Of a stretch of DNA of 64,000 nucleotides, positions 24,758-36,500 are shown piece after piece. The stretch's first letter is position 1, and every line of letters starts with the position of its first letter. This stretch comes from Cardiocondyla obscurior (Eukaryota > Arthropoda > Insecta > Hymenoptera > Formicidae), in contig NC_091865.1 in assembly GCF_019399895.1 (NCBI RefSeq), positions 9,739,001 through 9,803,000 of the forward strand, in the 5' to 3' direction. The position numbers and the translations under genes were made by a program. The notes below the pieces were generated by a model. The model was given only the letters and a program-made list of their open reading frames with translations. It was not told the DNA's origin and did no database searches.

Positions 24758-24880
24758 TACACTGAGAGGCAGGTATGGCATTTGCCGTGGTTACGGCGGT
24801 TAGCCTAGTTGGAACATCACGATAGTATCATACGCTAACCGCTGTTGCCGCGGCAAATACCATACCTACCTCTCAGTGTA
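24758..24880. mobile_element. Short hairpin element (MITE-like) between TA dinucleotides
   Basis: Arms of about 47 bases, beginning CACTGAGAGG and ending CCTCTCAGTG, fold back on each other with about six mismatches around a loop of roughly 28 bases. Both ends are flanked by TA (24,758-24,759 and 24,879-24,880), the target duplication typical of Tc1/mariner elements, so a non-autonomous mariner-type element is the simplest reading. The same shape would also suit a microRNA precursor, and MITE hairpins do give rise to microRNAs. No transposase is present. Confidence 0.7.
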
Positions 24881-25140
24881 CGTCATTTAATACGAGTACA
24901 GATGTCAAATATTAGAAGAAATATGCGTAGATTAACATTATACCTTGTAAAAAAACGTACCCTCAGTGTACATTCGATTATACATATAGATCGAAATATA
25001 TAATCCATTGTTATAGTCCGAAAAAATTTTTCCAATCCTTCGACCATGTCCTCTGCCTCTCAACATCGACTACAGCTTCATGCGTGTAGTCCAAGTGGAG
25101 AGAAGTTATTGTGTCTCGTATCAAATGCAGACGATGCATA

Positions 25141-25146
25141 AATAAA
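25141..25146 (+). other. Candidate distal polyadenylation signal
   Basis: AATAAA followed within about 25 bases by a T- and GT-rich stretch. It would give a 3' UTR of about 2 kb that includes the hairpin element. Confidence 0.35.
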
Positions 25147-25568
25147 GAGATTGGATTATTTCAGTGTACGTTTACACGAATCGATTGTTAGTAACTGAGA
25201 TTATCAAATCTCAAAAGCGACTGAATTACTTAAGTTCTCAATCAAAGCTTGGATTCAAATTATATAATAAAAATGTATTTTTTTTTTCGTGCGTGCTATA
25301 AAGATATTTCAATGTAAATCTTCAACATGTCTCTACCGCATCTATGCACACGCGTTGTAAATATTAATATTAAAGAAAAAGCATGTATATGTGAAAATTT
25401 TTTTCTACATTTAAATTATTATAATACAAAGTCCGCAAAAAGCTGTATGAATAATTCGGTATCTATAGTATAGCGAATTATCTATAAATGCTAGTCTCTC
25501 GTAATTGCAATCGCAGTTGGGAATAAGTAATTACCATAAAAGTTTTTCTAACTAGACATGATGCACCA

Positions 25569-28500
25569 TCAGATAACGTATTTATTGTGAAGGCGGTGCT
25601 CCTTGAGACACGGCATTGAGCAGAAACGATTGGCATTATATTCAAAAGGCACCTTATCAGTCATATCAATGGCGCACTGGAAGCATCGTGATATAACGGT
25701 GTATCCTTCGCTCAACATTCGGTTCTGCGCGACCAATGCTCTCTGCAAAAAGTAAAACAAACGGCAAAGACAAAAAATAAGATATCAAAATCAATGTTAA
25801 GTAAAAAAAAAAACTTCGTATAATAACGCATTTAACCTTTTCTCTATCATTGAGATTAAGAAATCTCTGCTTTTCGTTTTCCTCCTGCTTCTTGATTTCA
25901 AACTCTTTCCTTTTAACTTTTTCCTTGCAACGCTTTAACTTACGCTGCTGTCTTTTCTTTTCCGTTTCTGCTTGCTCTATCTCATCAGAAAGTGGCCCGG
26001 GAATTTGAGACTGTCGAGCATTAAAACACATATAATATAAAATAGTTCGCAAATAATAAAATTTTTTTAATAGATATATCAATGCAATATGAATTATACC
26101 TTTTGATAATTAAACTTATCTGGATTAGCTTCCATAAATCTTCTAAATGTATTTCTAGTCTTTTTATCGTTTGCAGCGGCATAAGGCGTCTGCAGTTTTT
26201 TATTTTTATTGCAAGGGTCAGATCCGATTTTTAGCAATAACCTATCGATAAATTAAATTATATTATAACCCAATATGTTAAAATTAATATTTCTTAATAA
26301 TAAACAGAATGTGTAATGCACGTACCATACTTGTTCATAGTGTCCTCCGAGTGCTGCCAAATGCAACACCGTATTGCCATCTTCATTGACGTCATTAACC
26401 AATTTCGCTACGTCGCCCGTATTCACGAGAGTATTATTAGGCGCAACACAACTGTCAGTAATATCTTTCTTGTTTTGTTCCTCTTTACATTCCTTAATTT
26501 TGGCCAACAAATCATCAATAACCGATGATAACAAATCGTTATCACCCTGCTTACAGGCAATCCACATTTTAGTTTTAGCATCTGAGAGTATTTCATTGTT
26601 CACTGGAGCTAAAAATATTAAAAATTTGATTTGTTGTTTAATTGAATTATGAACATCTTTTTAACATTATAACTTTGATATGGTTTATTTATAAAGTAAA
26701 AAAATAACTCACTGTCTTTCTTGACTTTTTTTTTCTGCCGATGAGCCCTCTTATTTTTCATGTATCTTGGTACAGTATCTTGAAATGCCTGTAAATTCTC
26801 TCTAAATGATACCTCAAAATTTTCTTCAGTTAAAGGTATGTCGATTGGGAAATTAGCATCCATTTCGGATTCTGAGGACGATTGAGCTAATTTAACAATA
26901 ATATCTGCAAAACAAAAAATATTTCTGTAAATCAGTATAAAGCATAACAAAGAATTCAACAAAATAGAGTATTTTAAAACTAATTAATAATGTTTCTAAA
27001 ATAATAATCTTTACCTGGCAGTGGCCGATTCGGACTTTTTCTTGGTTTTGCTCTATCTATATGCGGACGGGAATTCCGATGTTGTTTTTCCGGGGTAGAC
27101 TGGGCGGGTGCTTTGATTTTATCGTTCTCCTGTGCACTGGCATTATTACTGATATTAGAATTACATTCGGTGACAACTTCACCTTCGGGTATCTCGCTCA
27201 TAATCTCTGGTTTAGAGACCTTCTTACGAATGGGTTGTCGCGGAGAATTGGGAAAACAGTCTGTGAAATCCGCCGCCGAGCCTAAAATACGATACAATAC
27301 ATAGTGAGCGATATAGGTTAAATATCATATAAACGAAACTTAAATAATAAATATCTGTTTACCGTAAATTTCCATGGTGCTCAATATATCGTATACCCTC
27401 TTGACTTCTCTAAACGTTGCTCTTCGAGTAGGAAATGGCAGTGGTCTTATTCTAAAATCGGTCTTATCTAAAGGAGGATTTTTTCCACCAAAAAGCACCG
27501 TGCGATTCTGTGGACCGACCGCTCGATACAAAATAGCCGATGAATTATTGATATGCATTGACCATGACTCTAATATCTCTTGCACATGCTATAAAAATGG
27601 TTTACGAATAATTTAATCGCATAAAACAATTTTACGAAACTGCAAAAATTTAAAAATATATACCTGAATGAGTGATGCTTCGTTATATCTTCGCAAACTA
27701 GCTCCAGCGCTTTTCGCGTGATTACCATTTGTGCGAGAACTTTGAGCAAAGCCTTGCTTCGCCCGTACAGTGTAAGAGTGAAAGGTTTTATGCACGATAG
27801 GTTCACCATCTGCGATATACATCGAAGCGAATGGATGCAACGACTGCGCGCAACAAAAAAACGTTCTCAAAATACTCACCCTCAAATACAGCCGCAGCAA
27901 AGTGTCCACCGCCAACCATGATAACGGTCCATTTAGTTTTTTTGCCGCTGTCCAACGCCTGCGCGATCATCTCGGTATCTTTTTCGGGAATCTCCTAAAA
28001 TGTAATTGTATATCTCCCGATCTGACAATTACAGAACACGCCAAGTGACTAACGAAGTAGATCACTTTTTAAAATAATATTTTGTGCACAAGTATATTAT
28101 TTTCACAAACGTAAGTAACGATACAGACAGTAGCACTTATGTTTGTCGGACACTTCTCTAATTGATGACAATCCAGTTAATGATAACAAACACACCTTCT
28201 TATGATGCAATAAACATCGATAGATGCTGAATATATTGCCGTCGTCGTTTTCGAAAAACACCTTGGTGTGACGACTCGCAACAACCTGCAGCTTCCGCTC
28301 CTTGGACATTTCCTCGTTGTACTCCGTGTCCGAAACGTCCGACTCGATTGCCTTCCCGCGTCTTTCTGACGTTTTCCTGGACCTGCCAAATCCAGTCTTG
28401 CTTGACGGCTCGTTCTTCGTTTGCTCGTTGGACGAGGTCCCAGTCTCCGAAGTACCAGCATCGTCCTCGTTCTCGGACTCAACCTCGCTACCGGACAGGC

Positions 28501-29180
28501 TAGACATGTCGCCTACAAAATTCCCAATTTCCAAACTTGCACTGCTTTAAAGACTGCATCATTGCTGCGTACTTCATCTCAGACTGTACCTTCGCCGGCC
28601 AATCTATTGAAACTGTCCTCGTTAATTGACTTCAAACCATTCAGATGTTGCTTCAGATTGTAACGATGCCAATCCAGCTTGTAGTGGAGCCTCTGCTGTA
28701 CCTTGTCCTCGAACTCAGCATTGCAGTAGGAGCAGCACAAGGCGTCAGACACCACCAGCTGGCTTAATATCTGCTCGCTGTCGGGTACTGCAAAACAAAA
28801 GCGTTCCATATGTCAAATGTCACCAAACGTAAGTTTGTTCTACGTTGCCTGGCAAATACGTTTTAGCTACACCTCTCTGCACTCAAACTCAACGTCCCTC
28901 CGATTCCACGAGTAAACCTATAACTTTTACGAAAACAAATGCATCTTTAAATCTGTCGTTTACGTGAGTGACGTCAGGAATAACTGTGCCTCGAACTACT
29001 GCAAGATTAAGCTCACGCCTTACCGTAGGAGGACGGTGACTGCATGCACCGTGCAACCTTGATCCCCCGGGTGATCCGGTTAAAGTCGTCCAAGTTGTGG
29101 ATTTTGTAGACCTGATGGTCCGCCGATTTCGCGGCCTCAGTCGGAGTTTCGCAGGTCGGACGAGTCTCGTTCGCCATCAT
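25569..29180 (-). CDS. ANKZF1: ANKZF1/Vms1, tRNA-releasing factor of ribosome quality control
   Basis: Releases nascent chains from tRNA on stalled 60S subunits. Twelve exons on the minus strand: 29180-29024, 28787-28590, 28512-28196, 27994-27880, 27809-27664, 27588-27363, 27281-27015, 26904-26713, 26608-26326, 26241-26100, 26010-25837, 25742-25569; all junctions GT-AG and in phase, 796 aa (human about 726). In order: C2H2-like finger (C71, C74, H87, H93); acidic serine-rich linker; VLRF1 domain with the release-factor-like GxxQ loop, here KQGFAQ with Q285 as the likely catalytic glutamine; disordered K/R-rich region; ankyrin repeats at about 610-685 (GNTVLHLAALGGH); coiled coil at about 690-745; C-terminal zinc finger CxxC...CxxxC. 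I could not recognise a clear VCP-binding motif. Two adjacent ATGs (29,180 and 29,177) are possible starts. The gene is divergent from the dynein gene. Confidence 0.93.
28969..28976. promoter_or_regulatory. CRE-like palindrome TGACGTCA
   Basis: A perfect CREB/ATF site, TGACGTCA, in intron 1 of ANKZF1, about 200 bases after the start codon. ATF4/CREB-family control would fit a proteostasis gene, but one 8-base site is weak evidence. Confidence 0.35.
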
Positions 29181-29398
29181 GAGTAGAATCAGGCGGCAGT
29201 AAGTCGAAGAAGCGGGACAACAAAGTGAATCGAGTTTCACTGTGTAATTCGTACGCGCACACAAATCGTGTACTGGCCGTTTTGCTGTCTTGCGCAAGTT
29301 GCGCAAGACCGTAAACCCCACCTGGTCGGCGAGATTTCGTCATCCGCCGCGTGGTATACGTGTATATACCACACTCACACGATGTATTCAGTAGCCGT

Positions 29399-29423
29399 CC
29401 AATGAGCTCTTGTACCTCATTGG
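29399..29423. promoter_or_regulatory. Inverted CCAAT pair
   Basis: CCAATGAG and its reverse complement CTCATTGG are separated by 9 bases, about 220 bases upstream of the ANKZF1 start. CCAAT pairs are typical NF-Y sites in promoters. Confidence 0.4.
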
Positions 29424-29913
29424 TCTATAATTTTAAATCTAAAAGAATCTGCCAATCTGAAGCAAGAATTTAGTCAGTAGATGCTCTTTCGGATGCACTC
29501 TTGATGCGGTCCAGTTGGCGCTCCAAATGCTACGGAGCATTACGGCGGGAAAAGTAAAAAAGTCAGATAAAAACTTAATAATTAATAATGCCGCAATTAC
29601 AATTAATGAACAACGAAATAGAAATAATATACATATTTAATCTTGTGTTTTTATTGGTCGAGAATAGTCGCGAAATATTTAACGCTTATTTTTCATGTTA
29701 TTCATTAGTTATTATACATTTCCTTTTTTTAAACAATTATTTACAACCTTCTGATTTGATAAAATTATTAATTTTACAAAATTCTATTCCTCGAGTTGTT
29801 TCATAGATATCGAACTTATTTCTTATTGGCTACACAACGACGACGTGATTCGAAACTCCGAAAGTTAATCGATTGATTTGATTAACTCGCGTTGGTGAAA
29901 CTCTATGTATTGA

Positions 29914-29927
29914 ATTGCCATGGAAAA
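29914..29927. promoter_or_regulatory. RFX X-box-like site
   Basis: ATTGCCATGGAAAA matches the ciliary X-box (RYYNYY, 1-3 spacer bases, RRNRAC) except for the last base. It lies about 600 bases upstream of an axonemal dynein, the class of gene RFX factors control. Confidence 0.35.
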
Positions 29928-30518
29928 GGGTTTGTATATATATTATATATGTAAGTGATGAAAACATTATCAATATCTTGAAATATTTAAGGTTTAAAAG
30001 TAATTAGAATTTAATATGCTTGTATGTTAATGGTAAAAAAAATAATATACGTAACAAAATTTCTATTTATTCTTTTCGATATGTTGTGCGCACATTGATT
30101 AAATATTGTGCGTATTGATTAAAATAATAACAGTTTGAAACGTAATTTAACTTTATGTACCACGATTTAATCAATAATTGCAGTCTATTATTTCACATTG
30201 CCTCTTAATATCTGATAACGTCACATATATTATACATGTGTATTACTTTAGTTTATTTAAGCTATACGTATAAAACATAACCCCCTCCCCTCCCTCTTTT
30301 TTTAAACATGTAATTAATTTGCTATACTGTTTAATGAATAATTGAAGAAGAGGAAGAAGACGATAGATGATAGAGAGGACGATAGAAAAGGAGAATGAGT
30401 ATTGGCTAAACGATGGAGAAACGCAGAATAATGTCGCATTACGACGCAGACTGCATAAGGACGTGCACCGTTTCACAGTGACTTCTTGTAAAAGAAGATC
30501 TCGGAAGTTTTTTACAAC

Positions 30519-33500
30519 ATGACAGAAACCAGCGACGAAGCCAGAGTAAGCAAAATCATGAACAACGAAACTATTAATAACAACTTAGATACGTCTACTT
30601 ATGAAAATGCCTTTGACACGTGTTATTGATTTATTCGGGCGATACCTGGTCCCTACTGGTACCAAGACCAACGACCACCTATCATAAGTTTCGCAAATAA
30701 CGTCTTTTTTTAATATAAATAATGTAAAATGCCATGCAAAATATTCTCTGCATTAAAAAAAAAATTGCAGATTGCAATCTTGAACAAAGTTGTGGCATAT
30801 ATGCTTCTTAGCAAATTTATAATAGGATTTGTCAGAAAGATTTATTTATCCAAGTTTACGAAAGTTTTTAATATGCAACTTTATCTATCAGATCACGTTG
30901 AACGTGCTAAGACAAATTTTTTTAATGCAATGTATCTACACATTGCATGCAAACGATAAACTTTACATGACGCAAATGCACGAAATGTAACTATGCACGT
31001 TAGTCAGCTATAAAGCATTCGATTCATTTGATTTCTTTTTGTTTTTTTTTCTTTTACTAATTATTAATAATTTATACAACAGTTTTGCAGCAGTATGAAA
31101 TTTCAGCACGCGCGAAAAATAATTCCTTGTGGTTATGTCGATTTTACTTGTTATAATTATTAAATATAGTATTCCAATTGTTGAAATGTTGTATGGAATT
31201 AATCGATTGAAAACATATGTGATATAATTAAGTATATATAAAAATGTATTTTTTAAAATGATTACTACTTTATAAAATTTTAACGTGATTGTTCAACGAA
31301 AAACTTAATGTAAACTCCAGGACAAACTAATCTTGGTTTCGCGTGTTAAAATACTATTGCTTTTTTATATCGTTATTTCCTATCAGTTGTTTCATAAACG
31401 TTACAAAATGATGAGTTCTCACAATTTCCAATAAATATAGATTGAATATGTATGCTAAATAGCCTCACATTTATAGCAAATGCGGTTAATGCTCGTCGAT
31501 TTACAAGGAGGTCTACAGTAGTAGTGTTATTGACTAGTAGCAAACAAGTAGAATCGTGTGGAAATTCCCACACGACACGAACCGTGCGTCGAAAGGCGGT
31601 GCCAGACACGAAACCGTGGCATTGCAAATTATCCCCTCACGCTACCTCATACGTTAGTAGAAATTCGAGGTTTTTAAGGTAGCTTTCGGTGCAACTTGTA
31701 CCTCGTTGCTCAGTAAGCCTTCAGCAACGTGTCATTTTCTATCTTTTCCGTCATGTTTGTACAAGGCCCACAAGTTATTAAACAGAGATCAAATAGTAAT
31801 TCCGAAGACGATAGTAATGAGGAAGGTCCTGAAGATGTTCTTCAGGTCAATTCTATGCAATCAAATTAATTTGACATTTTTATGTAATTTTAATAACAAT
31901 ATTTTATGTTTATTAATTTACTTACTTTTTTTAAATTGCATTTACAGAAACGGCGAGAAGAATGCGAGAGAAAAGCGAGAAGGGGTGAAATGGACCCTCG
32001 TTTAGAATTCACATTTCAACTCTTAATGGACGCGACGCAATTATCACGTCACGAAGTTATGGATCATGTTTTCGAAAATGACATGCTAGACGAAATCAAT
32101 CAACTGTTTGTGCCACACGTGAGATCTACTCTTGTCTGGTATTATCAAGAAGTTGAAGAGCCAGAACTGCCGATTGATACGGTATAAAATTTGCGAGCGA
32201 TGGGCAAGTAAATTATTAGAAATAATTGCGAGAAATTCATTAAAGGTGCAGCCAAAGACTGTAACTTCTCGATCAGCTCCGAATGCAACAACATCGAAAG
32301 TAAAGGACCACAAGGAATCGAAAGAACTACCGAAAAAGAAACTTTTTCTAACTGATGGTTGGCAAATGCCTTGCACAGGCATCTGTATTTATATGTTTAG
32401 GTAATTTAAACATATAATGTTGGAATAATATACGTAATTATAATGTTGGTTATTTATAAAAATTATTTTTAATTATTTAAATATAAAAGAAATGTGTATT
32501 TAGTGAAAATTTAATCTTAATATTTTTTAAACACAAATTTTTATAGAATTATTGTGTCTAAACAATTACCGGAAGAAGGATTCCAAAAAGATCTTTACAC
32601 AGGCGTGATAGATACGATGAAGGTAGGAATAATTACTTCCATTCAACGAATTGTGGAGCAAGTATTTATGGATGCGTTAGCACATCCTGGTGCAGAAGGT
32701 GAAGACGATTGTTCGATGATTAAAAGTCTCCTGCTACCAGGCTTAAGATCTTTTTGCAGCGCTCTTAAAGGTACAATTGCAAATTCAGGTTTACAGTCGT
32801 TAGAAACTTACAAAAATATTTAAATGTAACTTAATGTTATAAAAGTAAGAATATGTTTTTTTTTAAACTGTAATTGATTATTTATTTTATTTGTTATTTA
32901 TAGTTTGCGAAAAAGTAGCGCTCGATGGTGGTATATTCAGTGACGGGGAACCAATGATGACAGAAGTGCACAATTTTGAAGAAGCTAAGGTTTTTATAGC
33001 AAAAGAAAATGCTGTAGAACGAATTGAAGAAAGGGTGAAACTCTGGATAAAAAAACTAAAGGATTTTATGGCAGAGAGTAAGCAAGTTAAAAGAGAAAAC
33101 GATGTCTCTGGGCCACAGCAGGAACTCGAGTATTGGAAACGGCGGGGTGCGCAATTTAGTCAACTAGTCAACCGTTTACAGGTGACTTTATAAATAAATG
33201 AATACGGTAACTTAATTATAAAATGTTTTCGAGCAAACATTCTCAAATTCTAGGATCACGAAGTTACTATGTCACTCCTATGTTTGCAAGTCGCGCGTTC
33301 AAAGTTAATTAAAGATTGGGTTGACGCGGAAGATGAAGTAACTTACTGTTATAATGAAGCAAAAGATAATGCAAAATTTATCCAAGCGTTAGAGAAATGC
33401 TGTCATTGTCTTTATCTCGATGATCCTGTAAGTTAATCTTCTTAAAAAAAATATATATTTATGTATATCTATAATACATATATATATATAACTTTTAAAT

Positions 33501-36500
33501 TTACATAATTCTACATGTAATTAAATTTGGATTTTTGCAGGTAAAAATGCGAGATTCGCTCGTATCATTATTACAGACCGTTCGACTAATATATAGTGTC
33601 TCGAGATATTACAATACTTCGGAAAGGACAAGTTCGTTAATGATCAAAATTACGAATCAGATGATCGTTGCCTGTAGAGATTACATTACGAAAAGGGGTC
33701 GAGAAATTATTTGGGGCCAAGATCGAATAGCCGTTCGATCGAGATTGAAGCATTGTCTACGTTTAAACAAGTACGTTTTAAAATAACTAGATGAATTACA
33801 GAGCACGCGCCTTGTCCGCGTTATTTACTCTTGCTTTTTTTACGTTAAAGAAAATTGATTTATATTTAATAATTTTCGGCAATGAGAAATCTCGAGATTA
33901 ATACAGATATATTATTTTGGTTACTTTATATTTCTCAATCACCTATGTGAGTGCATAATTAAACTACTGTTTTAATCAATCTGCATCGCGAAAAGCGACA
34001 ATAATAAATTCGATTTATTCTAACAGTTTTTTACAGGTAGAATTTAATGTTATAGTAATAAGTAAAATTTTCGATTTTATGATAATTACTAAAATTAGTT
34101 TTAATTCTTATTCAAGAGCTTACAGAGAAACGTACAGATTAGTCCGATGTTCACCTGCGGTTACGGAACAAGAATTTTCCTTCTCAGAAACTCATGTTTT
34201 TGGTCGATTTGACGCTTTCTGCGCCAGAATTCGTAAAATTCTCATTATGTTTGATCTCATACAAGATTATCAAATTCTCTTTGAAAGACGAATGGAAGGA
34301 TTGCTTCTCGGAGAAGGTATAAGCCATAACTTTGACATTATTTTCTGTTATATGTATAGAATATATTATTTTTTATATATTTTATTATCTCTGTAAGGAT
34401 TCGTAGATTATTAAGATTATATTAATTTTATCGACACAATACAAAGATGACAATTTCATTGATTTGATACATTAAGAAAATTTAATTATTATTATTTTAT
34501 AGCGTTAGACGAGGCCGTGAAAATCTTTGAAGAAGCTAAAAAAATTGCAACCAGCAAATCTTACGACTATCTTGATCCAAGAAACACCGATTTTGATATT
34601 GATTACGATGACTTTACGACAAAAACGAATACACTAAAAGAAAGTATAGGCGAGATTATTGAAAAAAATTATTCCGATGTATGGGAAACGCCACAGGGTA
34701 TACGATTCTTAACACGATTCGAGAAGGTAATACATGACGTATTTGACATATTTATACTTTATATACATTTACGAATCACTGTTTGATATTTTTTTAAATA
34801 TTTTTTGTGTTACAAGGTTAGTGAAAAGATTCCTTTAACAAAGCTAGAGGAAAAGTATAATGTTGTCGTGAGGTATTGCGATAGAGAAATTGATCGAATT
34901 TTAAAACTATTTAAACGACAACGAGACGATCCACCTCTGCCAAGACACATGCCACCTATAGCTGGACGGTTAACTTGGGCAAATTCTTTAAAGTAAATAA
35001 AATATAGTTATTTGCGATAATTATCTATAAATTAAAACTGCATTATAATTTTATTAGGGTACATCTAGATGAATTAACGGCATCTGTATCAAATCATCCC
35101 GTATTAAAGACGTTACCGTTAACTGCCGACTTGGTAAAAAGATACAATCATGCAATCACTATTTTAAAACAATATCAAATGGATATTGCTGAGATTTGGA
35201 CACATCAAAATTCCTGGATCATCGAGGATTGTTTAAAACAGTTTGTTTTCTCAATTCAATACTCGAGAAATTAATTTGCTTTTTTTAAGTAGCTTTTAAA
35301 ACGTTATGTGTAGTGTATAATAATTATAATTTTATGTTACAGACCATTGCTTGTAGTCGATGGAAAATCAGCAAAAGTGAAAGTTAATCTAGAAAACCGA
35401 GTTGTTCTTTTGTTTCGTGAAGCGGATTGTTTAGCAAAAATAAATTTGGAGATACCAATTGTTGCGTTGACTATATTAGCGAAAAAAGATTTTTTTACTT
35501 TGGTCACGGATTCTCTCCAGCTTATGATCGAAGAATTTGTTTGTACTGCGACGCGAGTGAAACTGGAAGTTCGCCCATTGTTGTTACCGCACCTAGTTTG
35601 CGTTGCATCTTTATTGGAACCCGGTTTAACAACGATGACATGGACAAACCCAGATTGGAAAGGCTTTTGTGAAAATACGAAAGAACAAATCAAAACTTTC
35701 GATATCCTCATCACGAGAGTTCACGATGTATATGACAACAGGTAGTTAAAAAATAAATTCAAGTCTTTCTTGTTCCAAAAACAAATTTTATACTGATGAA
35801 ACAGTCTCAAGATTGTATTTAAAAGAATTTATGCAATTACGGATAAAATAATTGTAGAATTTTAGAAGTACTGGCGAGTATGCAAAGAGTAACTCTACAC
35901 GCTCTACCCGAATCCGATCAACCATGGACAATAGAAGAATTTGTAGAAAAAAACGAGGAAATATGTAGAATGGCAGCGATAGATTTGTATCGTAAAAGTA
36001 CAATGATCGAAGAAGCGGTGGAAGAAGTTTTGCAGCTTGTCAGAAAAGCTACGGACAGTTTCAAGAGTACTATCAATTCAAACCAATTTGATTTTCTTAC
36101 TATTGAAGGTGACGTTAATCTTTAATGTATATAAAATTAGTTAAAAAAACTTTTCAACTATAATAGAAAATACAAATTTAATTTTATTGAAAATGAAGGA
36201 ACAGAGGGAGAGAATGCGACGGAACAAACAGGTCAACAAGATTGGTCTGTGGTATGGAATTACTTTGATAATCCTCATCAATTGTTAACAACGCCCGGTT
36301 CTTTACCTAAAGGTATGCAAGAAATGGTTCGAAATGCTGTGTCCGAGATGAGACGATATTATTCTAGGAAAGTCGTAGATGTGTTGATAAAAATCACAAG
36401 AGTATCCCTAGATGCAATTCGGAAACGATTTATTCGGGAACTAGATTCAGGTAACTCTAAAGAACTTTTATTAAAAATGTTATGCTAATACAAGTTTTAT

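Larger units (their letters stand above)
23165..25568. other. AT-rich region, probable 3' UTR of the cyclase gene
   Basis: No coding gene seen. An AATAAA lies at 23,282-23,287, just after the long frame ends, and another at 25,141-25,146, so short and long 3' UTRs are both possible. The hairpin element at 24,758-24,880 lies within. The 3' end of ANKZF1 on the other strand closes the region. Confidence 0.55.
29181..30518. promoter_or_regulatory. Intergenic region between divergent ANKZF1 and dynein genes
   Basis: About 1.3 kb between two start codons pointing away from each other. The half near ANKZF1 is more GC-rich and holds an inverted CCAAT pair; the half near the dynein is AT-rich and holds an X-box-like site. 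No gene is visible inside. Confidence 0.5.

Noticed and set aside
29351..29372. GTGGTATA...TATACCAC inverted repeat
   Set aside because: Eight-base arms in AT/GT alternating sequence are expected by chance at this scale.
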